DNA of 64,000 bases from Pseudorasbora parva (lineage: Eukaryota > Chordata > Actinopteri > Cypriniformes > Gobionidae): NCBI RefSeq assembly GCF_024679245.1, contig NC_090188.1, forward strand, positions 34,542,951 to 34,606,950, read 5' to 3'. A program made the translations under genes and the position numbers. Under the pieces are notes generated by a model, which ran no database searches, was not told where the DNA came from, and worked only from the letters and a program-made list of their open reading frames with translations. Every line of letters begins with the position of its first letter. Position 1 is the first letter of the stretch. Below are positions 41,096 through 51,907 of the stretch, piece by piece.

Positions 41096-42180
41096 TCACT
41101 TCCGCGCCCTCGGGGGCGGAGACTCACCACCTCGCTTCCGGCGCTGGAAGCGGTTCTTCTCCCCGATGTCCCTCCTCCTGTTGCGGGTGTCCCGCCTCTT
41201 CTGGATCCTACTCCTCCACGGAGAGGGCGCACGAGAGGCCACGCTGCTGCGTTGGCCCAGTCGATGATCCTCGAATCTCGACGGGCCAGGGACACCCTCC
41301 TGCCTGGGCGCCGCCCCGGACCTCAGTGGAATACACGTTCTATATGCCGCTGAGCGAGCCCTCGCCTCTCTGAACTTTCCCACCACCGCCTCGACGGAGG
41401 TGCCGAAAAGTTCAGAGGGCGAGACCGGGGCATCAAGGAGAAAAGCCTTTTCTTTCCCCCCGATGTCAGCCAGGTTCAGCCACAGATGCCTCTCCGTGGC
41501 GACCATAGCCGCCATCGACCGTCCGATGGCGACTGCTGTGTGTTTGGCCGCCCGGAGAGAGAGATCCGTGGTGCGGCGCAACTCAGCCATCGCATCAGGG
41601 GGTAGGCCCTCCCCCTGATCGAGGTCCCTCAGCAGATCGGCTTGATAGGCCTGCAACACCGCCATTGTGTGTAAGGCCGCCGCCGCGACGACGATAGCTG
41701 CCCAGACGCGAGATAGTTCGCGAACGTCTCGTCGATGGGCGGCATCGACACATACCCTGCCTCGAAGTTAAAACGCTGATGTTGATGGATTCGCGCCAAG
41801 TAGGGTTTCTTCCATCCGACTCCTCCTCCGTCAGCCTGCTCTCGCGACCTGGCTGATCGTCCGCGAGAACTGTACTCTCCAGACGATGAGCCAGGTCCAT
41901 CTGGGAGCCCCAGGACAGACGGCGCCGCTCAGCCTCAGCATGAGCGGGACCACTCCCAGATGCTGGCTCTTCTTCCCTCGAGAAGAAGGCCAGGCGAGAG
42001 CGGAGCGTCCTCAACGGAAAACGCTCGCAGTTTGCGCAGGAAGCCCCCTCGAGAACTTCCCACGCGTGCTCTTCCCCCAGGCAGAGCACACAAAGGGTGT
42101 GTGTGTCCTCAGGCGTGAGAAACCTGGGACATGGATCAGCGCACTTCCTGTACGCTCCCTTCACTTTGCGTGTGCACTTC
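41096..42180 (-). pseudogene. gDIRS-B gag, two internal deletions
   Basis: The N-terminal frame (start Met at about 42182) matches the gDIRS-A gag through the Cys/His cluster and the acidic stretch to SRLTEEESDG. About 310 bp around 41815 and 80 bp around 41690 are then missing, removing the PDLHEQVV region and breaking the frame. The C-terminal frame (41665-41096) matches from MAVLQAYQADLLRD to the basic tail. No intact product is possible. Confidence 0.85.
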
Positions 42181-42204
42181 ATTTTAAGACTTTCCAGCGA
42201 ACCA

Positions 42205-42378
42205 GACAAAACAGTCCCTGAAGACGAAAGGATATTGTCATGTGGGCACGGTGCCTTTTTATACTTCCTGGTCGCACGGTGATGACATCACCAGCTGCCG
42301 ACAGTCAGTAGGATTGTGATTTGATAGCGATTTCAGACACCTGTCACGCTGAAGGCGTTCCCTGTAGCGAAAGGGAAC
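42205..42378 (-). repeat. gDIRS-B left terminal repeat, partly deleted
   Basis: This matches 20395-20575 except that the segment between GTAGCG and AAAGGGAAC (about 31 bp in gDIRS-A, including the GCGTCAGCTGACGC palindrome) is gone. TATAAAAAGG is at 42263-42254. AAC is at 42376-42378. Confidence 0.85.
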
Positions 42379-43059
42379 ACCAAATTCTTGTGAAAACAAG
42401 CCTTATAAAGCAAAAGTTGGAGCTAAAAAATTTAATTTGTGTTGAAGAAACAAACACCTTTTTCTTGGATGCCCTGGGGTTAAGCAGAACAAAACAAAAA
42501 AATACATTTTGGGTGAACTAACCCTTTAAATAAATTTTAGTTCGTTTAATTGCTTTTTTTCTGGATTTCTGGGAGGAAATTGGAGCTTTAACTTTAATTC
42601 CTACATTTCTTTAACTGTTTATTTCACACTGACTGTAGTAACCGATTCTGTGGGAGTGTGGGCGGTATATATTGATACCAGGGCTACACTTCATTCTCTC
42701 TACTGTGCAGACTCGGGTCCTGAATCAGTGGAAGATGTCAGTGCCATAATGACACATGGCGTCTTCAATGGAAAAGAGCGAAGGTGCGTCATCTATGTTT
42801 TTATGTTTTTATATTATAATTTTTTTTTTTTATGGTTTGTGCTGTCGCAAGCTATTAGTAAATCTGGCCCTAAGTGTACAATGTGTGATAGACCACTGTA
42901 AAAACCTTGTTGACTAGATCATGTTGAATCCTCAGCAAATACCATGAGAACTGTTGTGAGCAGGATTCGAACCAGCGTTTCCAGTATGGGAGGCGGTGCC
43001 AAGAATAACCAAAAGGGGGTTTTCACAGTGATGCCATAGATAGAAGAAACATTTTTGTT
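42379..43059. other. no gene recognised
   Basis: A fragment of the TTAA MITE end (GGGTGAACTAACCCTTTAA) lies at about 42511-42529 without its partner. The rest is AT-rich DNA without conserved coding sequence. Confidence 0.6.
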
Positions 43060-43470
43060 ACCCAAAGAACCGTTTTGTGAAGGGTTCTTTAAATAACCAT
43101 TTTTTTTCTAATTATTTTATAGCATAAAGAACCTTTTTTTGCACTACAAAGAACCTTTTGTGCAAATGGAAAGGTTATTTGGATATTAACTCTTTCCCTG
43201 CTAGCGTTTAAAAAAAAAAGTTGCCAGCCACTGCCAGGGTTTTTGACAATTTTCACAAAAATTTAATAGCCCATAGAGTATTTTGTTTAATGAATATCGG
43301 AGCATGCAATGTATCAAAATAAAGAGCTGACCCTCTTCTTTTAAACAAAACAAAAAAAAATTATTGGCCTGGGAGCGTTGTCTCACATATAACAGAAATT
43401 TCCGTGTTTGGCGGGGAAAAAGTTAAAGGTTTTTCGTGGAACCATTTAAGAACCTTTATTTTTAAGAGTG
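43060..43470. mobile_element. MITE debris with GGTTCTTT motifs, split by a TTAA MITE
   Basis: Inverted GAACC/GGTTC motifs (AAAGAACCGTTTTGTGAAGG at left; CGTGGAACCATTTAAGAACC at right) suggest an old MITE, seen on both sides of the 43200-43422 insertion. Its outer ends are not well defined. Confidence 0.5.
43200..43422. mobile_element. TTAA-flanked MITE, 223 bp
   Basis: TTAA at 43196-43199 and 43423-43426 brackets the ends CTCTTTCCCTGCTAGCG and, inverted, CTTTTTCCCCGCCAAAC. It is non-coding and TTAA-specific, so probably piggyBac-like or Kolobok-like; the sequence does not decide which. Confidence 0.82.
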
Positions 43471-44511
43471 TTGCTGCAATCTGTTTCACTGACACCCCAA
43501 AATGCATTAACATAGAGTAGGCCTATGTTTCTGGCCTGAAACTTTAGCCTTTAGAATAAAGTGTATAGAACAACGATACACACAACAGCAACATATGACA
43601 TTATGTCAACATTGAGTATTTACTATTGCATTTTTTCACAAGTGTATGAATACTGGAGAGTCGGCTGTAGCCACATCCATGAGAGATGTCTGGTGAGAAT
43701 AATGACTGATAGCAGATATTAATACCTCTATATCCCTCACATTCATGATGTGTTTTCTCCATGGTAACCCTCAATTACTGAACGATCATGCCCTCCACAC
43801 AATATTTAGAATGTCATGTAGCATTACAGCACTGTCCAATCTCATGCGTAGACTGATTTTGGCTTTTGAGACTTTGAGTCCATACAATTGGAATGTCTGT
43901 CTTCTGTCACAGGTGTTTACAGGTTATTCCCTATGGAAGCTGCCCTCGCAGAAGCTTTGCGAGATTAACAATGTTTCAAAACATCTTGCTGAATGTGCTT
44001 AAGTTAGGTTCAGTGTTTAAAGCATAGGTACATATTACATATTAAATCATATTTAAAATTTAGACTTATTTGACTACTCACAAGATCAATAACGAATGAC
44101 TCCTGTCACTCCTTCTTTTTAAAATGTTTTTAATTATTTTAACAGGCTTTTGCATATATAGTGTGATTAGAGAGAGAGCATCTATTTTTTTAGTAGCAGT
44201 TAGTACAAAAAATAAACAGTGTAAAATTAATAAATAAATAAAACAAATACAATTTGATATAAATGAGTATTTGGAAATGATAATATATTCTTTGTACATA
44301 TTTCTTCTAAAATGATGGTCAGTCCATTGTATATTATCCTTTTCCCTCATCATATTTTGCAATGCTTGAAATTATTGTGAAATATTTAGTAATGTCTTTT
44401 TTTTGCCTAATCCTTATGTAGATGAAACTATTTTCTTAATTAATGTTTCTTTTTTGTAATTATTGAAGTAACAAACATTGAGATTAGAGGAAGACAATTA
44501 TTGAGTCAATT
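43471..44511. other. no gene recognised
   Basis: This is AT-rich DNA with no conserved protein and no repeat with ends that I can place. Confidence 0.6.
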
Positions 44512-44516
44512 ATATC

Positions 44517-44806
44517 TGTCGCGTGCGCTGGTAGAAAAGAACAGGAGGATCCAATAGTGAATTAATAATGATGTATTACTCTCAACACACAAGGTAGATC
44601 AAAACAGTAATGTCTCAGAAGGCAGATAGCAGCACAGTCCATGAAAGGAGGATGGCAGGGCACTGGATAAATCACTGTGAAGCAGGGAGGCAAATGGGCA
44701 GACGTGGTCGGTTGGAACTGGAACCGGAGCGAATCAATCCCACGACGAACACGAAACAGCATAGGAACCCACAGGACACACATTGCAACGATCTGACAAC
44801 CAGACT
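44517..44806 (-). repeat. Gypsy-2 3' LTR, 5' part missing
   Basis: This matches the inner 290 bp of the 5' LTR (CCTCCCTGCTTCACAGTGAT, CTGTGCTGCTATCTGCCTTC on the minus strand) and ends GCGCACGCGACA. The first ~115 bp are deleted and the LTR joins the end of pol directly. Confidence 0.85.
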
Positions 44807-45764
44807 AATGTGAGAGTGAAAAACAGGTTTTAATTTGTAGACATGAAAGGCGTGGTGAATCCTCCCATACGCTGGATGTAGTTTGAGGCGGACTGTCACC
44901 GGACTAATGATTTTGTTGACAGGAAAGGCCAATGAATTTAGGAGCCAGTTTAGAACTTACGGAACGCAGAGGAATGTTCTTAGATGAAAGCCACACTTTT
45001 TGACCCACGACGTAGACGGGAGGCTTAGACCAGTGGTAGCTTGGGCCTTGGTGCGTCTTCCCACATGGAGCAGAGTCTCACGGGCTCTATTCCATGTGTA
45101 ACGACACCTCTGGACGAAGGAGTGGGCGGAGGGGACAGCGACTTCAGACTCCAGACTACGAAAGATAGGTGGCTGGTAACCTAAACTACACTTAAACGGA
45201 GAAAGGCCAGTGGCCGACACTGGTAACGAGTTGTGAGCGTACTCAACCCAAGAAATCATTTGGCTCCAAGTGGAAGGGTTCTTGGCAGCAATTCATAACA
45301 ACACTCTCTAAAGATCCTGATTGGCTCACTTGGTTTGACCATTGCTCTGGGGATGAAAACCTGAAGACAGACTAACTGTCGCCCCCAGTAATTTACAAAA
45401 TCCATGCCAAAATTTTGATATAAATTGGGGTCCCCTGTCGGAGACCATGTAAATGAAAGACGCCATCTAAGACAGCCACCGCTGTCTCCTTGGCAGAAGG
45501 CAATTTAGGCAAGGGGATAAAATGGACCATTTTCGAGAAACGTTCCGCAACAGTCAAAACGACCGTCTTGCCCTGGAAGGGCAGGAGGGCGGTAACAAAA
45601 TCTAGCGCAATGTGGGACCAGGGTCTCGGAGGAACAGACAGTAGTTGGAGTAACCCATCTTGGGAACGATTGGAAGTCTTACCCATGGCACAAACTGAAC
45701 AAGCCAATACAAATTTCCGGATGTCACGAGCCATACCAGGCCACCAGAACCGTTGATTTACCAA
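44807..45764 (-). pseudogene. Gypsy-2 integrase
   Basis: The frame 45764-45393 gives VNQRFWWPGMARDIRKFVLA and CSVCAMGKT, the end of the zinc-binding domain, then WSHIALDFVTALLPFQGKTV and VAERFSKMVHFIPLPKLPSA. The usual VVDRFSK carries the catalytic Asp; here it is AERFSK. A deletion then removes the second Asp and the Glu region. Frame 45259-44957 resumes with ISWVEYAHNSLPVSATGLSP. The C-terminal tail (HPAYGRIHHAFHVYKLKPV) at about 44840 is the usual end before a chromodomain; no chromodomain is visible. Confidence 0.85.
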
Positions 45765-45823
45765 AAACTTGGTTCTATTGACCCCTGGATGACAAGCTAT
45801 ATTGGAACTATGACCTCATCGAA

Positions 45824-46728
45824 TTATATCGAACCGAACTCCCTCATGCAGGAATAAATGATTCGGTGGGTCAGTCGATTAGGGCTGAGGCATTCCCCCT
45901 TCGAAGGCCGAATTGACCTTCGATTCGACCTCCCATGTGAGGTCTGAGACAATGAGTCTCTCAGGAAAAATGCACTCGGGAGTAGACGGGCATTCGGAGC
46001 GGTCAAAAATGCGAGACAAACCATCGGGTGTGATGTTTTTAGAACAAAGGCAGTACAAGAGAAAAAATTCAAAACGTCAGAAAAAAAAACCCACCGAGCC
46101 TGCCTAGAGTTGATTCTTTTAGCAGATCTGATGTACCTCAGATTCTTAAGATCACTCCAAACAATAAAAGGAACCCCCGATCCTTCTAACCAATGGTGCC
46201 ATTCCTCTAATGCAAGCTTGACTGCCAACAACTCCCTGTTACCAATGTCATAATTGTATTTAGCTGGCAAAACGCCGTGTGAAAAAATTGCGCATGGGTG
46301 CATCTTGTCGTCCGAGGAAGAGCACTGGGAAAGAACCGCTCCCCCCCCCCCCCCCCTGACGCGTCCACCTCCACCTCCACCACAAACTGACGTAATGGAT
46401 CAGGGGCAATGTGAATGGGGGCCGAAACGAAGTGGCTCTTGAGGTTGGAGAATGCAGCCTCTGCTACACCAGACCAACTGAACGTTGTTTTGGGAGAGGT
46501 CAACACTGTCAGAGGCACGGCTAGTTGGCTGAAATTACGAATGAAACGTTGATAAAAAATGGCAAACCCCAGAAACCGCTGCAGGGCATTGCGGGAATCT
46601 GGGGTTGGCCAATCTATCACAGCCTTAACCTTGTCAGGATCTTTGCGCATTCCCTTGGATGAAAGGGAAGGGAAAGGGAACAGACTGTGCATGGAAAGCG
46701 CATTTCTCTGCCTTGATAAAAAGCCCAT
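45824..46728 (-). pseudogene. Gypsy-2 RT thumb and RNase H
   Basis: [40 protein letters not shown] and FSWSGVAEAAFSNLKSHFVS lead into EVEVDAS, the first RNase H Asp. A 16-G run (46341-46356) then replaces the GVGAVLSQR-type stretch and shifts the frame. The other frame continues [40 protein letters not shown] and [14 protein letters not shown]. Domain order is normal and the gene is broken. Confidence 0.83.
46341..46356. repeat. poly-C/poly-G homopolymer, 16 nt
   Basis: This is a run of C on the plus strand (G on the coding strand) directly after the first catalytic Asp of RNase H in Gypsy-2. It is similar in position to the run at 966-985 in DIRS-1. Confidence 0.95.
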
Positions 46729-46744
46729 TCGCCAGTAACCTCTG

Positions 46745-47410
46745 GAGCACTAGTCTGACGTGCTGGACATGTTCCTGGAGAGACGAAGAAAATATCAAAA
46801 TATCATCCAGGTAGACATAAATAAACTAATCTACCATGTCTCCCAGCACGTCCTTAACTAGTGCTTGGAAGATTACTGTGGAGTTGGACAGCCCGAAGGG
46901 CATGACCAAGTATTCAAAGTGCCCCCTGCGTGTATAAAATGCAGTCTTCCACTCTTCCCCCTCTCTTATGCAGACCAAGTGATAAGCATTACGTAAATCC
47001 CGTTTTGTGAATATTGATGCTCCCTGCAACCTCTCAAAGGCTGAAGATATCAATGGCAAAGGATAGCTATTCTTTACCGTGATGTTGTTCAACCCTCAGT
47101 AATCAAAACAAGGTTGCAGAGACCCATCCTTCTTACCCACAAAAAATAACCCTGCCCCCGCCGGAGAAGAAGAGGGGTGGATGAACTTGGATGCTAGCAA
47201 ATAAGAAATATATTTCTCACTGGCCTCCCTTTCTGGAATAAAAAGTGAGTATAACTTGCCCTTAGGCAGAGACGTACCTGGCATAAGATCTATAGCACAG
47301 TCATGGGGACGATGAGGAGGAAGAGAAGCAGCCCGGACTTACTGAACACTTCCTTCAGGTTGAGATACTCCTTGTAAGACAAATTCACAGTCTCCTCCTG
47401 TAACACAGAA
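46745..47410 (-). pseudogene. Gypsy-2 reverse transcriptase
   Basis: Motifs are [39 protein letters not shown], then after a stop [40 protein letters not shown] (Leu before the first Asp is Arg) and [20 protein letters not shown]. The Y-x-D-D region is out of frame near 46810. It is closely parallel to 27240-28035 in Gypsy-1. Confidence 0.85.
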
Positions 47411-47517
47411 CTAGACACAAACGAACGAGCAGACACAAGAGAAGAGGCATAACAATGATTAGTCCAAGCGGAAACCGAGCTGTGTCCCCAGTCAACCCTG
47501 GGATTATGCTTAACTAG

Positions 47518-47697
47518 TCAGGGTAGACCGAGGACAATGGGCCTGAGGGGTGTGTCAGTAATGTAAAAAGTCATGGTTTCAGTGTAATTGCCCATGACAG
47601 TGAAAGTGACAGAGTCAGTGGTGTGCGGGATTGTGGGAAGTGTTTGTCCATTTGTTTGCACAGCTATGGGTGTACTGAGATGATGAACTGGAATCTG
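47518..47697 (-). pseudogene. Gypsy-2 protease, second half
   Basis: The frame resumes LQIPVHHLSTPIAVQTNGQT and ends TLPRPIVLGLP-like (RPIVLGLP). It continues the protease begun at 49905-49720, from which it is separated by the L2 LINE. Gypsy-1 has the uninterrupted counterpart at 26940-27150. Confidence 0.82.
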
Positions 47698-48329
47698 GAG
47701 GGGGGGAATCAATCAATCAATCAATCAATCAACTTTGTTTATATAGCGCTTTTACAAGCGCGATTGTGTCAAAGCAGCTTCACAGTGTCAAACAGGACAA
47801 TATTGCAACAAAACCCATCTCTTGCGTGATACCCTGAAATTTTGAATATTCCGATCTAATATGATTTCTGTAAGGTTGCCAGAAGAATAATCATACACGG
47901 TGTGTTAATAGGCCAGAGGAGAACTGGCACCCCGACTGAGTCTGGTTTCCCCCAAGGTTTATTTTTCTCCATCATGGCCTGATGGAGTTTTGGTTCTTTG
48001 CCACTGTCGCCTTTGGCTTGGCTTGCTCAGTTGGGGACACTAATATTATGATCAAAGTTATTCAACTAAATATACAAATACAATTTATGAATTAGGTTTT
48101 ATTTAATTCTATGAACAATAATACTGATCTGCCAACATTGTCGCTATATGATAAATTAAAATAAGCTGATAACATCACTGTTTTCTCCAGAACGACTGTA
48201 CAACCAAATCTAATTTTGTTGCAATATTGTCCTGTTTGACACTGTGAAGCTGCTTATTCAAAATTTCAGGGTATCACGCAAGAGATGGGTTTATTTAGGA
48301 TGGTGTGTCGATTACACAAGAGTATGAAT

Positions 48330-49075
48330 ACTTGAAAGATCAGAGTTATTGCGCCGGAGACGGGTTTTTTTAGCATGACGTGCCGGTGATCTGAGATGTC
48401 ATCGCTCTGCTGCAGAATTTCAACGGTATCAACATTTATTCCATGTGAAATTATTAGATCTAAAGTATGATTACAGCGATGAGTGGGTCCTGATACGTGT
48501 TGTCTAGCTCCAATAGGGTTTAAAATGTCCCTAAATGCCAATACTAATGCATCTTTTTCATTGTCTACATGGATATTAAAATCACCAACAATTAGTACTT
48601 TATCTGCAGCCAGTACTAACTATGATAGAAAACCAGCAAATTTTTTGATAAAGTCTGTATTGCGCCCTGGTGGCCTGTATACAGTAGCCAACCCAAATGT
48701 CAAACGGGATTTATCATTTACACTACACAACGTTACATAAAGCACCAAAACTTCAAAGTAATTATATTTGAAACTAGACTTCTGAGTAATACTGAAGATA
48801 TTATTATAAATTACTGCAACACCTCCCCCTTTACCTTTCAGATGTGGCTCGTGTTTATAACAATAATCTTGGGTGGTGCACTCATTTAAAGTAATGTAGT
48901 CATCAGGTTTTAGCCAGGTTTCCGTCAAACACAGCACATCTAGGTTATGATCTATAATCATATCATTAACAATAAGCGCTTTTGGCGAAAGGGATCGAAT
49001 ATTCAGCAACCCAAGCTTTATCAATTGTTCGTCTGTATTATATCTGTTGTTTTTTTTATTGGACATCAATGACAT
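48330..49075 (-). pseudogene. L2-type LINE AP endonuclease domain
   Basis: [40 protein letters not shown] (catalytic Glu in TETW), [12 protein letters not shown] and ATVYRPPG are followed by a stop after FAGFLS. Then, in the same direction, come GDFNIHVDNEKDALVLAFRD, GPTHRCNHTLDLIISHG and DISDHRHVM (catalytic SDH). This is the endonuclease that nicks target DNA for priming. One stop codon near 48620 separates the halves, and the RT that should follow is gone. Confidence 0.87.
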
Positions 49076-49137
49076 TTTTACTGTTGAATGGGTTTGACGT
49101 TTTTTTGTATGTACAACACACGACCCTATCTGATGAT

Positions 49138-49410
49138 TCAGCGGACCCTATTCACACGATAAGTAGCTGGCTTTTCTGTTTTAAGTTTGTTTGAACAACT
49201 AAAACAAAAACTGTGTCTGAAAAGAAAAAACGGGAGTATTCCACTCCTACGGCGAATCACTTGCTTACCGCTAGCAGGCCTTTTGCAGAACTGTACGCAC
49301 ACACACAGACACGGCGTCAAACTCTTTCTGTCACGTTGAATAAACAACACACTAGCGCGATCAGAATCTTGAAAACAACACCATGCGTCTCCGATGTCTA
49401 ACACAGGCAT
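49138..49410 (-). other. L2 leader ORF
   Basis: This is a 90-residue frame (start MPVLDIGDAWCCFQDSDRAS) upstream of the endonuclease. It includes VLFIQRDRKSLTPC and a Cys/Arg/Lys-rich end. It lies within the LINE 5' region and may be a remnant of ORF1 or a leader. I recognise no domain. Confidence 0.4.
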
Positions 49411-49719
49411 AAACTGAGCTTTAATACCTCAAACTACCCGAAGACCAACGGATTCTTCCTTGACGCATCGAAACTTTTCTCTCACTGCTCTCTTTTCCTC
49501 TCACCGTTCTCCGTTTACTCCACGCGCGCAAGTAATGGCCGCGCCCATGGCAAAAATCAAAATAAAAGTCTCTTCAAAATAAAATTATGTAGATCCCCTA
49601 CATTTAACTTGATAGGCTATATTAAACACTATATGGTGATGAGTTAGTTATATTTAGCAGTGTAGATAACAAAGAAAATATATCAAATAGAGATTCAAAC
49701 GCTGAGGCAGGCAGGCAGC

Positions 49720-49905
49720 AGCAGCCAAAGAACGGTCCATAAAAGTACCCTCCGCTCCAGAGTCCACGAACACTTGGCACTGGTGTGACCGGTCTTCCCA
49801 TTGCACTCTTCCTAGCAAGAGAGTTGTGGATGAGGATTTCCTCAATGACGCTCCACCCGACAATAGCCTCCTCTCTACTGCCGGGCTTGATCGTTTAATG
49901 GACAA
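49720..49905 (-). pseudogene. Gypsy-2 protease, first half
   Basis: The frame reads SSPAVERRLLSGGASLRKSS and HQCQVFVDSGAEGTFMDRSL, with the DSGA active site intact. The frame then enters L2 sequence at about 49715. Confidence 0.85.
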
Positions 49906-50827
49906 CTATTGAGTAAATGCCCTGCCGCACCACAGTACATACACCGTCCCTCAGCTCTTTGGTGCTCTCTCTCTTGCCGGGAAAGCCGAGCTTGACTCAC
50001 CTGCATGGGCTCAGGATTGCTGGATGGGCTGACCGTGTCTCTCACATGGAACTCAAAGGGCTCTGGAGGTTCTTGGACGAGAGTGCGCCGGTCTCGCATC
50101 TCCAGTCTGGAATCCACCCTCAGCGCTAAATCCATCAGATCATTGAGGCTGTTGGGAAGATCCAGGGCGTAGATCTCCCGTTGGACACGGTGAGCCAGCC
50201 CATGCAGGAATCTGTCCCACTACGCCTCCTCATTCCATTTACTCTCAGCGGCCAATGTCCGGAACTGCATCATGTATTCCAACACCGAATGCTTGCCTTG
50301 ATGTAAGTCAGAGACTTTGCAAGCCGCCTCCAACCCGTTGCTGCTTGGTCAAAGACCTGTCTGAGTTCCGCTGAGTGACTGGAACGAAGAGCAGCATCAA
50401 TGGTTATTCTCCCGCACCACCATTCCCCAGACCGCCACACGGCCAGGTAGTAGGTTAATCACCAACGTAACCTTTACTTTCTCCGTGGCAAACATATGAG
50501 GCTGTAATGAGAACAATAGAGAGCATCGAGTCAAAAAAGTTCTGCATATCTCAGGCTCACCCGCATAACTCTCTGGTGTTGGGATTCGTGGCTCGTGCGG
50601 GTTGGTGACGGCGATTGGGTTAGGGGGAACGGACGGGCTGGGCGCAGTGTGCGATGTCAGTTGTTTTATGTGAGTTGTTAACTTAGAACACCTGCTTCAC
50701 GAGTGCCTGCACGGCCCGTGCATTGGCGGTGACATGCTTGTCCTGCCACTCCATGCGTTGACTGTTGGCAGTGAGACTCTTTTGTTGTTCAGCCATCTTC
50801 ACTGGATCCATGAAGGTCAGATCGTTT
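49875..50827 (-). pseudogene. Gypsy-2 gag
   Basis: The probable start is the Met near 50810 (MDPVKMAEQQKSLTANSQ), about 18 bp inside the LTR. Capsid sequence is frameshifted between 50680 and 50140. The C-terminal frame (50135-49875) gives LALRVDSRLEMRDRRTLVQE and the knuckle CMYCGAAGHLLNSC, a C-x2-C-x4-H-x4-C match. It is parallel to Gypsy-1 gag. Confidence 0.82.
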
Positions 50828-51236
50828 TGTCGCATGCGCTGGTAGAAAAGAACAGGAGGATCCAATAGCGAATTAATAATGATTTGTTACTCTCAACACA
50901 CAAGGTAGATCAGAACAGTAATGTCTCAGAAGGCAGATAGCAGCACAGTCCATAAAAGAAGGATGGCAGGGCACTGGATGAATCACTGTGAAGCAGGGAG
51001 GCAAACTGGCAAACACGGTCGGCTGGAACCGGAATCGGAGCAAAGCAATCCCACAACGAACACGAAACAACAAAGGAACCCACAGGACACACTGCAACGA
51101 TCTGACAACAAGACTGTATAAGACACATGAGATGCAGCAGGTGAGAGTGATTGGGTGATGAGTAATCAGTGACCATGCTTCCAACAACACCACACAACAA
51201 AGAAAGAATGAGACGATGAATTCATGAACCGTGACA
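50828..51236 (-). repeat. Gypsy-2 5' LTR, complete (409 bp)
   Basis: On the minus strand it starts TGTCACGGTTCATGAATTCA and ends GCGCATGCGACA. It contains GATTCCGGTTCCAGCCGACC and CTATTGGATCCTCCTGTTC. The sequence immediately inside is AACGATCTGACC, which I could not match to a tRNA primer site. Confidence 0.88.
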
Positions 51237-51241
51237 ATATC

Positions 51242-51905
51242 AGTCACAATGCTTAATGAAAGTAAGTGTTGGAGAGTCAACCAGTGACAGAAACATCTCT
51301 TATTAGTGTATCTCTCAGACAGTATTAGCCAGGCTAATATGTTTCCTCGAATACATCTGCTGTAATGACCGAGGCTTAGAAACCACACTTTTAAAATTAG
51401 GCCACCTCATTTATTTAGGTTTTCCAAGATAGTCGGAATCCTGGTTCTTTAATGTTCAAAAACCTATTTTCATGATTGCTTTATCTTTTTTAAAATAATT
51501 TTAAATCATGTTTTAACCCACTTGAAATTTGTCACGTAAATGACACATCAGTGCACATTTTCTGTTTCTTAGCTTCTAAGAAAAACAAAATAATTTGTTG
51601 TGGTTGTGTAATATAATAAGCGTTTATACCGATACGATTTTATGATTCTATAATATGAGTACTGATTGGTCACTGATCAATGAAATTACAAATGAAATAA
51701 TGATCCATAACTTAATCTGATTAAGCTTCAGACATCACAAAAGGCAGGCTTACCAACTAGTTGGACAGATGTATTTTTATTTTTATTGATTTTTTATTTC
51801 AAGTAAATGTTAATTTGTATCACTATTTTTCTTTGGAAAACTTTCACTTCACTACATTCCAAAACATAATGTCGTACATTTTACTACTCTACATTTAATA
51901 ATTTA
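51242..51905. other. no gene recognised
   Basis: This is AT-rich spacer DNA between Gypsy-2 and the MITE-like repeat at 51908. I see no conserved protein. Confidence 0.6.
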
Positions 51906-51907
51906 AA

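Larger units (their letters stand above)
37941..42378 (-). mobile_element. gDIRS-B: second gag-only DIRS element
   Basis: This has the same layout as gDIRS-A: right terminal repeat (37941-38145), ICR (38198-38307), palindrome-bearing filler, gag and left repeat (42205-42378). Long stretches match gDIRS-A nearly base for base. Differences are AAT instead of AAC at the left core (37941-37943), about 31 bp missing from the left terminus near 42366, two contractions of the palindrome array and two deletions in gag. It is therefore a decayed sibling. Confidence 0.87.
47702..49715 (-). mobile_element. L2-type LINE with deleted RT and internal inversion, inside Gypsy-2
   Basis: On the minus strand this is a leader (49715-49080), an AP-endonuclease gene, then directly 3' UTR sequence, ending in a (TTGA)n tail at 47707-47730. 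The reverse transcriptase is missing. The 3' UTR is rearranged: 47850-48253 lies in plus orientation, opposite to the rest, with inverted copies of a ~35-bp block at 47815-47850 and 48254-48290. The insertion splits the Gypsy-2 protease. Exact ends and target duplication are uncertain by some 10-20 bp. Confidence 0.82.
44517..51236 (-). mobile_element. Gypsy-2: Ty3/gypsy retrotransposon bounded by ATATC duplications
   Basis: TSD ATATC at 44512-44516 and 51237-51241 defines both ends. Minus-strand order is 5' LTR (50828-51236), gag with zinc knuckle, protease, RT, RNase H, integrase and a partial 3' LTR (44517-44806). The protease is split by an L2 LINE (about 47702-49715). Stops, frameshifts and a G-run make it inactive. 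It is the same family as Gypsy-1. Confidence 0.9.
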
